64,000 nt of DNA from assembly GCA_021186555.1 (NCBI GenBank), contig JAJKFL010000004.1, forward strand, positions 26,130,406 through 26,194,405. Direction: 5' to 3'. Each line of letters begins with the position of its first letter. Position 1 is the stretch's first letter. Of this stretch, positions 46,979 to 58,412 are shown in pieces. Made by a program: the position numbers and the translations under genes. The DNA comes from Reticulitermes speratus. Its lineage: Eukaryota > Arthropoda > Insecta > Blattodea > Rhinotermitidae. The notes below the pieces were generated by a model. It was not told where the DNA came from and did not search any database. It worked only from the letters and a program-made list of their open reading frames with translations.

Positions 46979-47832
46979 TCAAGAACTGTACACAGCAGTT
47001 GTTCCAATTGTTTTAAGGACATGTGTAGGAAATTCGTTATTTAGAGAGTACTGTTTCTTTCCCCACACGAATTCTTGAAGTGAATTCATCATTCCCGATA
47101 TCTTGCAGTTCCTCGTTTTATTTTTTACATTGTTCAGTTGGCTGAAATTTCTTACCGCTGCTTTTGACCACAGAAGGACCAACCGAGGCATTTCAAGAAG
47201 TGATAATAATCTACATAGATTTGAGCCACAGGAATTACTATATTATTTTAAACTTCGCACCAGAAACGTCCAGAATCATTGACATTCTGCTACTTAAATA
47301 CCAAATTTCGCCACCGAAAGTCAACTTTTTTGGTTGTGTCAGAATCCAAGTTAGATGCTTCAAGCGTGGGTATCATACTCTTTCACAGCAGTAGGGGGCA
47401 TTTGCAAAGGAGAGAAGCGAAATTTTTCGTAACATTTCATTTTTTTTTTTCGGTAAGTCTGTGCTGTAGATGCTTGACTAGAACCCACACGAATCGAATG
47501 CACCTTTCTCTGGGAATATTTCCTTGTTCCTTACCAAAAGGCGCCTTTCTCGGCTCTTCCACATCTTTAGCTCGAACGCATATCCTAGGTGTACTGTGGG
47601 ATCCAAATTTCTTTCAGAATCCGAGTTTAGAACATTTCTTTCAACAGAGTATGTAGAAAGAAAAGTCTTTTTCATGAGGAAATAAATGAGCATCAAAAGG
47701 TCGCTGAGAAACTTAGAAGGATGTGCAGTGTTAGATTCAAAATTCTTATCCACTTTCTGAACCTCATGATGGATTTCACGAAGAGTAACGCAAAATTTGA
47801 TTGATCAGACAACACTGCAAACAGCATTTCAG

Positions 47833-48275
47833 CAATTTAACGTGCCACATTGCCGCGGCATTATTAAATACAAATGAATGTTGCAATCAGTCAACAAAAC
47901 ACTATATTCAGTAACAAGAAGGCTACATGTTTCGGCTAGAAATGATTTACCATCATCAGGCATAATTACAAGAATACAAAAGGGGATATATTTTACAACC
48001 GTATTTCAGATTTGTGATCTCAGCCTTTACAAATTACAATATACATATAGTGTAAAAGATACAGAATGCCTGAAGTGTATAATTTGAAGTTTATGGAACG
48101 TTAAAAATTTTAAATAGAATAACACGACGTAGGCAATTATGTATAAAAGTCTTGGAAGCGACGTGTGTAAGTTGCAGTCGGATCACCGTACTTTTTCTAC
48201 ACTTCGATGATCCGACACCATGCACCATTACACTTATTGAGTATAATGTTGTGTTGACTGACTGCAACATTCATT
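47833..48275. mobile_element. 443-bp inverted-repeat insertion in the hAT relic
   Basis: Bounded by a perfect 10-bp direct repeat agcatttcag at 47823-47832 and 48276-48285. Collapsing that repeat rejoins recognisable hAT sequence, which supports a true insertion. Inside, arms of about 40 bp (aatgaatgttgcaatcagtc at 47874 and its complement ending at 48275) are inverted; 41 extra bases lie outside the left arm. An internal hairpin is at 48178-48217 (gtcggatca ... tgatccgac), and the inverted core motif acatgtttcggc ... catcatcagg at 47925-47960. No coding capacity. Confidence 0.8.
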
Positions 48276-48976
48276 AGCATTTCAGTGGTAATTTTGTATC
48301 TCTTTATCTTTCAGACGAACAATATCAAATTGCGTTTTAAGTCCCTTATATTGGTCAACTATTCTCGCCACTGCAGGCCCTATGGGCAACCATCTTGTAT
48401 CACAAGCACGAGGAATTCTCAGTGGCTCCTCATAAGCATTTAATGTTCTGAAAATTTTATGGTAAAAAGCATGGGTTGCTGAAGACCGTGAAAACCAATT
48501 CTAAGTTTCACTGACGAGAAAATCCAGAGTTCTTGGTAGACACTCTGCAGTCGCAGCAGACGTAATCAGTTTAACTGAATAGCAAACGCACTTTATAAGA
48601 ATAAGATACAGTCCCTCCCTTTTTAAGATTTGATAGACACCGTTATTGATTCGCATCATTACACTTGCCTTGTCAGCACCTATTCCTTTCACGTTATCTA
48701 AGTCTAAATTGAAATCTGTGAGTGACGACTTTATGGCCATCGCAGAACCGTCAGCAGTGCACTGCTGTAATTCAACAAGTTTTAGGAAAGTCAAACAGTG
48801 CTGCCGCTTGTTCCACTGTGATATATAACGGCTATTGCTAGGAGTTGTTTAATGCTAATGTCGGTGGATTCTTATACCAGAATGCTGTACATTACGTCAC
48901 CAATACCTTTCCGCAGATCTTTTGTAAGATGAAGCTAAGTACATTTCTGATTATAGCATTGTATTTTGTATGACGC

Positions 48977-49189
48977 CGATCCCAGTAGCCGCGCGGTCTA
49001 AGGCGTGGGTCTACGGCCGCTCGCTTGCTGCGATTGTGGGTTCGAATCCTGGCGGAGGCATGGATGTCTGTCTCTTGTGAGTGTTGTGTAGGTATCGGTC
49101 TCTGCGACGGACCGATCACTCGTCCAGAGGAACGTCATAGAGGGGGCTTAGGCCGACTAGGTCTGTCGAGCCATGAGAGAAAAAAAAAC
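48977..49189 (+). mobile_element. SINE C in the hAT relic, with target-site duplication
   Basis: Plus-strand SINE C with head (A box ccgcgcggtctaaggcg, B box gtgggttcgaatcctgg), ggcatggatgtctgtctctt block and A-rich tail. Slightly shorter than other copies (deletions after gtgttgtgt and in the 3' part). A 10-bp direct repeat tgtatgacgc at 48967-48976 and 49190-49199 flanks it, and the hAT coding continues across the site. Confidence 0.95.
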
Positions 49190-49290
49190 TGTATGACGCA
49201 TTTTTATTTATTGGGCAGTCGTACTGCCTTTAAAATATGTTTTACACATATCACTCAAGTAATAGCGTGGCAGTATTGGGCAATGAACTG

Positions 49291-50504
49291 AAACAAAAGA
49301 AGCGACCCTTCCGCATTATTCACTTCCATCTATTCAGCAACAGGCTTAAAATCCAGATTTGTTTGCTGTAGACTTGAAAATGGAGCAGCCGCAGATTCAT
49401 GATTCTTTGTTTCGCATTGGCTCACTAAGCCCTCGTAAACCAGCGGTAAATTCTCCGGTATGGCTAGTATTGCGCCGCCATACCACTGAAATGAAAGAAG
49501 TTGCTTTCTTACCCTATTATAAAAAAGAGAAAAACTTGTAACGTTTTCTGTCCGAAAATCATTACTTGTGTATTTTACACAACTTGTATACGGCATTTGC
49601 TAAAAGGCTAGGGATGCCTAGAATGTCCTGCCACGCCTTGTCGCTTGAAGTGGTGTCTGAGAGAAAAGAGGCCATGTGGTTTTTTCTCAGCAGCGTTTTC
49701 TGTCAACAAAAATCCATCTCTATCCTACAAGTAATGCGGAGATAATACAGCCATACTTCTTCGTCTCTTGTGTAACAAGCAAGAAAGAGAGGGCAGACGA
49801 GAAAGAAGACACGGCTTTTCCGTAGCCTATTTACGCGGGACACTCACGCACACCATGGAAAGGCACAAAGCAACCATCCGCTATGAATAATTGATTTGTG
49901 CGAAGTCGATGAAGTGTGATTCAGGACTTATAGAGATGCCATCCTCCAGAATGATGCAGCGGGTATACTTAATACAATAAAGGACGGAAGACCAGTCCCA
50001 CTTTACCTTACTTAAGAGCAGCCTATGCACAAGGACAAATGGAGCGAATTTCACTTTAAATGACCGAATATTTAGGTGAGAATTTTAGATTATCTCTTTT
50101 GCGGATAATGAAAGAGCTGTGCCTTATCATTTTATATTTTCGTTATCATTATTATTTTACTATTGCTACACTGGACAATGGTGATTATTTCTGGGGGGGG
50201 GGGGTGATGGGTAACTGGAAGGTGCTGTGTACCCTCCTCACGACCTGACCTCGGACCAGGGTTTGCCACTGCTAGCTAGCAGGCAACAGCGACAGAACTT
50301 GCAAAATGCCCTAGCATCATCACCATCAATTCTTGCCAACCATTCAGCATAGTCTAACTGCGTTACCATTAATCGCAGAATTTTGTACATAAATGTGTTT
50401 TTACTTTACCCGTAAATAAGTACTTTGATCTCAAATTTACATCAAACAATTAAAACACTCCTAACCGCACCTGTAAGACATCATTTAACAGTACAAGGCC
50501 CGAT
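49291..50504. other. Possible hAT N-terminal part, then unassigned
   Basis: A minus-strand frame at 49330-49596 lies where the hAT N-terminus would be, and its CETKNHESA stretch is faintly like a zinc-finger region; support is weak. A G-run at about 50192-50204 is a simple repeat. The rest is unassigned. Confidence 0.35.
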
Positions 50505-50713
50505 ATCTTCGCTCTTCTGGGAGTCACGCACCGTAGATTGGTGGTTAGTTACCGACGTTTAGGGACATCCTATGGGTCCCATCGTTAAGGGTCAAGCAGT
50601 CCAAGAAGAATTACCGACTGCTTGAACCTGGAAGATGGGACCGATAGGTTGTCCCGAAACGTCGGCAACTAACTACCCATCTATGCTGGGTCACATTCCA
50701 GAAGAACGGAGAT
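50505..50713. mobile_element. Inverted-repeat element, family P, second copy
   Basis: Palindrome with arms of about 90 bp: gctcttctggga ... ttaccgacgtttagggacat ... gggtcccatcgttaagggtc on the left, its near-complement with gatgggaccgatagg and cccgaaacgtcggcaa on the right. The inner part matches the palindrome at 30956-31162; the outer part has diverged. Confidence 0.85.
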
Positions 50714-53139
50714 TCATTTGCACCGTGGCGGAAACGTGAAATCACGCATAGCACAAGGCCTCTCAGCCATCCATCCACAGCCAAACCGTTGATGGAAGTG
50801 CATAGCATAGGCGACTCTTCCCAGGGATTCCCAGACACCGATCACGTGATTTGAAAGTGCGAGGAGGAAATACCAAACTGCGTCATGTGTGATAACAAGC
50901 TAGTGCAGAATAAGGAAATAATGAATTTATGCAAACACCAACAGATTTTTACTATAAAATATTTTAAACCCACCAGATTTCCCACTAACCACTAGAGACG
51001 AAACTAGACGAGTATCCAAACCCACCAGACTTGGTGCGAAAACCACTAAATTGGCAGTACTGTGGACAGATAATGCCGCTAAGGCGTGGTAGAGCAAAAC
51101 GTGCAGTGAGGTAGATGAGATATAACAAATAAATTGGGAGGGGACTTAAGAACTGTCAGAGGGTTACTAAAAATTTTGATCCTGATATTTGCATGTAATG
51201 CTATGATGAATGTGATAATCTCCACATTGGTTCATCGTTGGATTTTTGTTGTTCTTCGTAACGAATCGAAGTGGCACTGAGAATTTTCTCTAGCTAGGCT
51301 TCCTGCATTTCACCGCTATCGGTCACCATTGCACCGACTCCACACTGCTTCTAGTAAGAAAAAACAGGCCAGACAGGCCGGAACACACAAAAAACTCAGT
51401 TCACGTCTGACCAGAGACTTTGCTGGACTCACAATTCAGAAATTTACTTCAGTTAGTGTTTTCTCTAGTAAAAAATATGGCCAAAAGCAGCATCTTGAAG
51501 AATTGCAGAGGACACACACATTCAGATCTGAACACTGGAATTCAGTGTGAGGTTAACTCCAAGCCCCAACCATATTTATCCAGTATCCAGTACAAAGGAA
51601 GTCATGTGGACTTCAGGATCCTTCAGGTAGAGAAAGTAACAGGCACTGCACATATTCTTGCGCCAATGTAACTACATTAGGCTTAATCCTGCAGGACCCA
51701 TCAACCAGTCACTGTTCGTGTCCGTCCGTCGGTTTGTCCGAAAACATTAAAGGCACCTCGGTTAAATGTGATATTTTGAGTGTATACTAAAAGTTGTAGA
51801 GCGACTTCCAGTTTAGATTGTTTGGATCCTATTTAACCCCAACATTATATGTACTTTACAACCCTGAGGAGGACCTGTCGGTCTGTAACATACAACTAAC
51901 AGTTAAGAACCTCTAAATGCATTTTCATAAAATTTTATACTTAAAAATTTTACGTGCAATTTCAGTGTGGATCGAAAAATTTTAAGACAGTCTTATGTAT
52001 CTGCGTTTCTTTACGCTCGTGTGTTCACATCCTTGTTTTGGGAGTGCGCTAATCTCATCCATTCTCAAGACAGTCCCTGTACCTTAGCAATAGTGCTGTA
52101 AATGATGCGCAACTTCCATCACACTTAATTTTATCACTGTTATTAAGATCTAGGAAAGTCCCAAACTATCTCAAGCACCACATCTGTAGAGGAGGTAACA
52201 AGCTATAATAATTACGTAGGCCTGTAATTATTAACGTCTTTTTCTCAGAAACTGCTCACTGTAAAGTACATACGCAACGTAGTATACAGCTCTAATTACG
52301 TTCTAGCTTTGTTCCAACATTTTTATAGAATGAGAATATTTAAATAAATAGAGAGAAAGATAAATTCTGTCTATATGCAATTCAGGTTACAAATATGAAG
52401 GCCAATACGAACGCAGAAGCACATGGAGTATTATCTTAAGGATGGCCGTATTCGAAGCTGGACTAAACCTTTCACTCATTACACGTCTCTTGGAATGCAG
52501 ATGCTTTCTTAAAACTTTCTATCGCCATAACCTAAAATCACTGGACTAATTTTACTGACCGTAAAGGAGCGAGCCGGTCCGTACTATTATATTTCTTGTC
52601 TCAGTTTATAAACTCTCATACTTTTAAAAATATGAGTCTCATTTCGGGCTCTAACACAAACAAGTACATACTATGCACAAAATCCCTTTTTAAACATCAT
52701 TACCATAATTTACGAAAAACAGAGCCTAGGCACATGAATCGACTGGACTGTGGTCTCATGAAATATAAAGCTGTGCAGGCTAGAAGGCCCTTAACGACTT
52801 TCCAGACGAACCTGCTACCTCCATCTTCAGGCTATTCTCATAATCAAAAGAGAGCAATCACGTTTCATGCCCGTGAGAATCACAAATCTCTTACCCAATA
52901 TAACATTTATGGATAGTGCATGCCATGCAGAAGGTCTATTTATTGGTAAATGTTCTGTTTCCGCAGCATATTAAAGCGCAATTATTGACTGATATTTCGT
53001 ATCTTACAGTTACTACGCATTTTCACATTTATCGACCAGCTGTATTTAACACAAATATAGCCATATGGAGAGCTGACCTTGTATTATAAGCCTAGGGTCA
53101 ATACGGCGCATACAAAATCACTACACTGAACGCAAGCAC
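50714..53139. other. No gene recognised; two weak core motifs
   Basis: AT-rich. Weak core-like motifs occur at 51863-51892 (cctgaggaggacctgtcggt) and, inverted, at 52799-52832 (cagacgaacctgctacctcc, then atcttcagg). Frames up to 106 codons have no recognised domain. Confidence 0.5.
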
Positions 53140-53680
53140 CACAGAGCAGTCCTTATTGAGAAACTAATATATCCTCAGCTAGTGAGGAAATTCCCCTCGT
53201 TTTATGGAACACGAAGTTTCATTACCGTGTTCACAACATCCTGCCACTTCTCCCTGTTCTGAGCCAGATGAATCCGGTCCCCAACCACCCACCTTATTTT
53301 TTGGGATCTATTTTTATTACCCTCCCATCTAAGGCCGTGTCTTGCAAAAGGTGTCTTTTCATCACATTTCATTATTAAACCCCTGTATGCTTTTCTCTTA
53401 TATTTCATGCGTGCCACAAGTACGGTCAATCCTAACCTCCTTTTTTGCGATCACCTCAATAATATTTGGTGAAGGATGCAAATTGTAAAGTTCCTCATTA
53501 CGCAGTTTTCTCAAACCTCCTGTTACTCCTAAATCTTCGGCCCAAATGTCTTCTTCAGTACCACGTTCTCGAGCACCCTCAGTCTAAGGTTTTCGATTAG
53601 CGTGAGAAGAAGTTTTAGGCCTACAGATGGCAACAGGCAAAATTATAGTTGCGTACATTTGAGTCTTTATAACTATAGAT
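53140..53680 (-). mobile_element. LINE (TTAG-tail family) 3' part, diverged
   Basis: Minus-strand LINE end. The 3' UTR (cagtccttattgagaaacta, cctcagctagtgaggaaatt) is followed by coding remnants such as WQDVVNTVMKLRVP and, after shifts, the GHV-RM and FENRVLRR regions (ttcgtcgagcac-like blocks near 53570). More decayed than the copies at 43.6 and 57.6 kb. Confidence 0.82.
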
Positions 53681-53909
53681 GTGAAGACAAAAGATTCTGA
53701 GCCGCTGGTAGGAAGGATTCCCAAATCGAATTTGCGATGGACACTATTCTGACAAAGCTCAGTTGATTCCACTTTCCGCAACGGAAGTTAACTCGATTGA
53801 GCACAGCCCTTAAGAAGCCTGTATTTGTTCAGCTGGTGAAAAACGTATGTTGAAAATACCTTGACCCGAAATTCAGACGTTCTTCACTGGACCCTAGGCT
53901 GACCCCGAT

Positions 53910-54085
53910 AATTCTGATCCATACCCTCCCACCTTGTTTTATCACGATCCATATTAGTATTATGATTCCAACTGCGCTTAAGTGGCCCACAGTAAAACTG
54001 CCCTTCTAGTTTCTGGACCAAAATGTTATGCATTACTGGACTCTGCCATTCGTGCTATATTCCTCGCTTAGCTCATTTTACAGAC
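53910..54085 (-). mobile_element. LINE (TTAG-tail family) fragment, old
   Basis: Minus-strand scrap aligned by ccataccctcccaccttgtt, then atccatattagtattatgat and gccattcgtgctatattcct to the inverted coding end of the LINE. Confidence 0.6.
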
Positions 54086-55149
54086 ACCTACAACCTATAC
54101 CAAAAATTTAATTGCAAGAACTGATATAAATTGCAATACTTCAGATATCTCAGACATATATTTTGTCGCTTTCTGGGAGGTTTAGCATGAATATTATGTG
54201 TAGGCACTTAAAACACTTCTGCTATTTACATAAGTGCGACTTCTTTGATGTAATTATCACAAAAAGGCCAGAAACACACTACCGAAAAAAATTTACATTA
54301 CCCGTTTTCATTTCACACACTGGTCTAAACTGAGGAAGTTCAAAACGTTCGTTTTCACCAAATACAGTTTCGAGAGTCAATTCAGTTAGACGAATACGGA
54401 CAGGGCATAGAACGAGAACAGAGTAAACGTGCAATTTATAAGATTCTTGTTGGAAAAACTGAATGAAAGAGACCACTAGGGAGACCTTGTGGTAGATGTG
54501 ATAATAATGTTTATTTGTGGTTTATTTCAGGATAGCACAATTTGTTTCTAAAACTCTAGCAGCCACCTCAATATTCTAGGTGCAAGCAGGGTGACATAAA
54601 GCTCGTTCCATACTTAGGATCCACAAATATTTGGCGCCACCGTAAAAAATTCAGTCGCACGGACGACTTGGCTTCCGGGATTTGTGCACTCCTAATTTAT
54701 TTAATGACGCTGTCAGTAGATTAAATATATCGCGCCAAATAGTAGAATGATTATTGAATAATTAATTGGAAAGTTTATGAAGGAATGCGACCGTGGCCTA
54801 TACTTGAGGTTTATTGGCATTTGCGTGGGCGTTCTGAAGAAAATAATTGATTCCATCATTTGGCGGAGGATAATGTTAAATAAAATGGATCTTAAATGAA
54901 GGTAGTGAATATGTGAATTATATTTGTCTGGCTTAGGGTAGGGTTAGTTTCGAGCGTATTGAATTTCTAAAAAAGCTGGAAACTTCATAGCCAGTTGAGC
55001 GATGTGCGCATAACACTCAGTATTCTCCCTGCAGTTTAACATCAAATGCTTGCCTTTTGGGTTAATTGTTTATAATAAGAACTCCCACTTCAGCACCCCA
55101 CAAAGAACAAAATTATTACGTCATATAGCTGGAGAAGTATTGGAACCAA
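54086..55149. other. No gene recognised; one dispersed repeat copy
   Basis: AT-rich. 54589-54700 is the partner of the repeat at 43109-43215. Otherwise unassigned. Confidence 0.5.
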
Positions 55150-55337
55150 CAACTTAGCTAATAATTAAAGGGGGCTGGCCAGCGAGCTGTCATTGTTGGC
55201 AGAGACAACTTAACTAATGAGTAATACGGAGGGGGGGGGGGGGCTGGCGACCGGGCTTTCATTGCTGACAGAAACAAGAGACAACTTAGCTAATAAGTTA
55301 AGGGGGGCTGGCGACCGGGCTTTCATTTCTGACATTT
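55138..55337 (+). repeat. Imperfect tandem repeat, three units
   Basis: Three copies of a 60-75-bp unit beginning aacttagctaata and containing gggggctggcgaccgggctt and cattgctgacag. The second unit has a G-run (about 55230-55242) in place of ggggg. The units differ by small insertions. Confidence 0.8.
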
Positions 55338-55654
55338 ATTTCGACACATTTTCCACACGCAATAAAATTTCCTCCCAGTCTTCTACGCAATTGGTACCAG
55401 AGATAAAATGTCCTTAGCGTGACGCTGGCTTTTTATCTTCATCTAGTGTCAATGTTGAAAATGCGGGGACATTCACTTCTACTCCCTCCACATATCTTCA
55501 CACTTGTTTGAGTGTCTAAGCGCAATTTCAACCTCTCCGTTTTATCTTGAGTGTTAATGCTTTGTTAAACAGTAAAACAATTACAAGTTTCTGACTGGAA
55601 TTTTAAAGATATCCTTTTTAAATTTATTCCATTTAAGTTCCAGCATTAATTTTT
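55338..55654. other. No gene recognised
   Basis: AT-rich spacer, nothing recognised. Confidence 0.5.
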
Positions 55655-56493
55655 AGGCGCGTTCGCAAAATTGCAGATAGCGACTATTAGGTTCTTCATG
55701 TCAGTTCTTCTGTCTATCCTTTCATCCGCATCGAACAACTGGGCTCCCACTGGACGGATTTTAATTAAATTTGATATTTGCGTATTTTTCGGAAATCTGT
55801 CGAGAAAATTCTATTTTGATTAAAATCTGACAAGAATAACTGGTACTTTACATGGAGACCTGTGTACGTGTTATGATTGTATGTCGTTGAATTATTTTTA
55901 TAATGAGAAATGTTTCAGACAAAATTTGTAGAGAAAATCAAAACACACTTTACGTTCAATAACTTTTTTTCGGAAAATCATGCCGTTTTTTAGATAATGT
56001 GGAAAAATATGGTAGCATGAGGTAACGTGGAAAAATATGGTAGAGCCGGATAGGCCACAGAAGACAATACGGCGCATGCGCTTTGCATGCTAGATAATTT
56101 AAGGCTACAAACACAAACACACACACACAGAATATGTAATTCTTATTGCTTTTCCACGGCAACAGTGGTTACGTGAACGCGCCTCAATGTTACGTTATAC
56201 GTACATTACTTGTCTTGTTACATTTAACGAATACGGCCTAGTAATATTTCCGTTTGCACGGCAGTGTATATGAACAACTCTCAGTTCCGATTATAGCAGC
56301 AGTAAGCTATCGGGCCTTGCAGTCAGCATATTAACGCGAAGCACTGAACTTGGCGAAACGTGAGACGATGCCAGATTAACAACATTTCGGAGGGAGACGG
56401 ATCCCTTCGTCATTTGAAAGCAACTGGAAGTTACAAAGCTACGGATACCTTGTATTATTAAGTGCATTTTGATGGACCAGAAACGGTGTAGCC

Positions 56494-56767
56494 GGGGCCG
56501 GGATAGCGTAGTCGGTATAGCGACTCGCTACGGGCTGGACGGTCCGGGGATCGAATCCCGGTGGGGGCGAGATTTTTCGCATACGTCCAGACCGGCCCTG
56601 GGGCCTACCCAGCCTCCTATACAATGTGTACCGGGTCTTTCCCGGGGGTAAAGCGGCCGGGGCGTGGTGCTAACCACCCACCCCAACTAGCGCCGGGGTC
56701 AAGAATGAGTAGAGCTATACCTCTACTCCCCCTTTGGGCCTTCATGGCCTGTTATAGGGAGAACTTT
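56494..56767 (+). mobile_element. SINE B inside the foldback element, with 15-bp duplication
   Basis: Clean plus-strand SINE B: A box gatagcgtagtcggtatagc, B box ggggatcgaatcccgg, tcccgggggtaaagcggccg centre, tail gggagaacttt. A perfect 15-bp direct repeat agaaacggtgtagcc at 56479-56493 and 56768-56782 flanks it. Best-preserved copy of the family here. Confidence 0.96.
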
Positions 56768-57099
56768 AGAAACGGTGTAGCCAATAAAATGGCTGGAGTT
56801 TGTTTTTCGAGAAGGCAGTATGGAGTTAGGACTATCTGCAACACCAACATGTTTAGGTTTGCTGCGAGCATAACTGATGGTCAGGGGGATAGTATATCCG
56901 GCGGCTGAAAGAGCTTTTAACACGCAGCATACGGACCGTGTTAAAACAGTGGCAAGGACAAAAATGGACCGATGAAGCTTTTCGTTCACCCCACATAAAA
57001 GTCACACGTTTCTAACAAGACAGGCAGTGTACGTATAACGTAATATTGCGGCGCGTTCGCATCACCAGTGTTGCCGTGGAGAAGCAGTAAGTAGTACAT

Positions 57100-57149
57100 A
57101 TTGAGAGAGAGAGAGAGAGATAAGAGTGTGTGTGTGTGTGTGTGTGGCC
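57100..57149. repeat. (GA)n and (GT)n microsatellites
   Basis: GA repeat at about 57103-57121 followed by GT repeat at about 57126-57147, inside the right arm. The left arm has a shorter (AC)n at the matching place, so the tract has changed length since the arms diverged. Confidence 0.9.
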
Positions 57150-57630
57150 TTAGTTATCCAGCACGCAAAGCGCATGCGCCCTATTATATTGCTACTGTGT
57201 CTGGCTGGCTGTACTACATTTTTCCACAATACCTCATAAAATGCACGATTTTCGAAAAAAAAAAAAAAAGTTACTGAACATAACACGTGTGCTTGATTTT
57301 CCCTACAACTTTAGTCTAAAACATTTCTCATTCTAAGAATAATTCAGCGAGATACTATCATAATCGTACATAGGTCTTCACATAAAGTACCCGTCATTCT
57401 TGTCACATTTTAACCAAACTTGAATATCCTAGACAGATTTTCGAAAAATCCACAAACACCAAATTTAATGAAAGTCCATCCAGTGGGAACCCAGTTTTTT
57501 CATGCGGACAGACTGACAGGCAGACGGACTGACATGAAGAGGCTAATAGTCGCTTTTCGCAATTTTGAGGGAACGCCTTAAAAAAAAAGAAGCGCGGGCC
57601 TTGTATTTGGACTTATATATTAATACTTTA

Positions 57631-58412
57631 TGCTGAGAAAACTAAGTACATGGTCATGTCTCGAGATCAGAATGCAGGACAAAATCGTAACATAAAGAGA
57701 AGATAATAAATCCTTTGAAAGGGTGGAACAGTTCAAATATTTGGGAACAACCCTAACAAATCGAAATTCCATTCAGGAAGAAATTAAGAGCAGATTGAAG
57801 TCGAGGAATGCTTGTTATCATTCGGTGCAGGGTCTTCTGTGTTCCAGTTTGCTATCCAAAAAAATACAAAGATTAAGATATACAGAACTATAATTTTGCC
57901 TGTTGTTTTGAATGGGTGTGAAACTTGGTCTCTTACTCTGAGGGAAAAACATAGGTTGAGGGTGTTCGAGAATAGGGTGCTGAGGAGGATATTTGGGCCT
58001 AAGAGGTACGAGTTAACAGGGGAGTGGAGAAGACTACATAACGAGGAACTTAATGATCTGTACTCATCACCAAATATTATTCGGGTGATCAAATCAAGAA
58101 GAATGAGGTGGGCGGGGCATGTAGCTCGTATGGGTGAGGGGAGAGGTGCATAGAGGATTTTGGTGGGGAGACCTGAGGGAAGGAGACCACTTGGAAGACC
58201 CAGGCGTAGAAGAGAGGATAATATTAAAATGGATCTTCAAGAAGTGGGATGGGGGCATGGACTGGATTGATATGGCTCAGGATAGGACAGGTGGCGGGCT
58301 CTTGAGAATGCGATAATGAACCTTCGGGTTCCATAAAACGCGGGGAATTTCTTGACTAGCTGAGGACCTGTTAACTTCTCAAGAAGGACTCTGCTATATG
58401 GAGATAGTTAGT
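57631..58412 (+). mobile_element. LINE (TTAG-tail family), 5'-truncated, with 15-bp duplication
   Basis: Plus-strand LINE end of 782 bp flanked by a perfect 15-bp direct repeat tatattaatacttta (57616-57630 and 58413-58427). It begins in the reverse-transcriptase thumb region (FERVEQFKYLGTTLT), continues with [42 protein letters not shown] and, after a TAG at 58152, the frame for [15 protein letters not shown]; the 3' UTR and a short (TTAG)n-type end follow. A frameshift occurs near 57800. Such 3' ends are typical of arthropod LINE ORF2 C-termini. Confidence 0.94.

Larger units (their letters stand above)
46979..49290 (-). pseudogene. hAT-family transposase relic with two nested insertions
   Basis: Minus-strand transposase of the hAT type (the DUF4371/ZMYM-like branch common in animals). 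In order from the high end: IKMRHTKYNAIIRNVL (split by SINE C at 48977-49189); a decayed TDISIKQLLAI segment carrying the first catalytic Asp region; QCTADGSAMAIKSSL; GIGADKASVMMRINNGVYQ; LILIKCVCYSVKL; CDTRWLPIGPAVARIV; then a 443-bp insertion; EVQKVDKNFESN (shifted frames); LDPTVHLGYAFELK; and the C-terminal dimerisation region with FSQLNNVKNKTRN and MMNSLQEF near 47020-47140. Frameshifts and stops (for example after LDFLVSET and NYH) make it non-functional. The real N-terminus (BED finger) is not clear; a frame at 49330-49596 may contain part of it. Terminal inverted repeats were not identified. Confidence 0.87.
55655..57579. mobile_element. Large foldback element with ~570-bp inverted arms
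   Basis: Left arm 55655-56222 and right arm 57009-57579 are inverted copies. Ends read aggcgcgttcgcaaaattgc and the near-complement aattttgagggaacgcctt. Shared internal blocks include gactgacaggcaga-like, gcgcatgcgctttgc, (GT/AC)n and gccacggcaacactgg-like stretches and cgttatacgtac. The arms differ at many sites and by small indels. The unique centre, without its SINE, is about 500 bp and carries no recognisable transposase; it contains the inverted core motif catttcggagggagacgg. Non-autonomous or fossil DNA transposon. A solo arm lies at 13370-13722. Confidence 0.85.
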
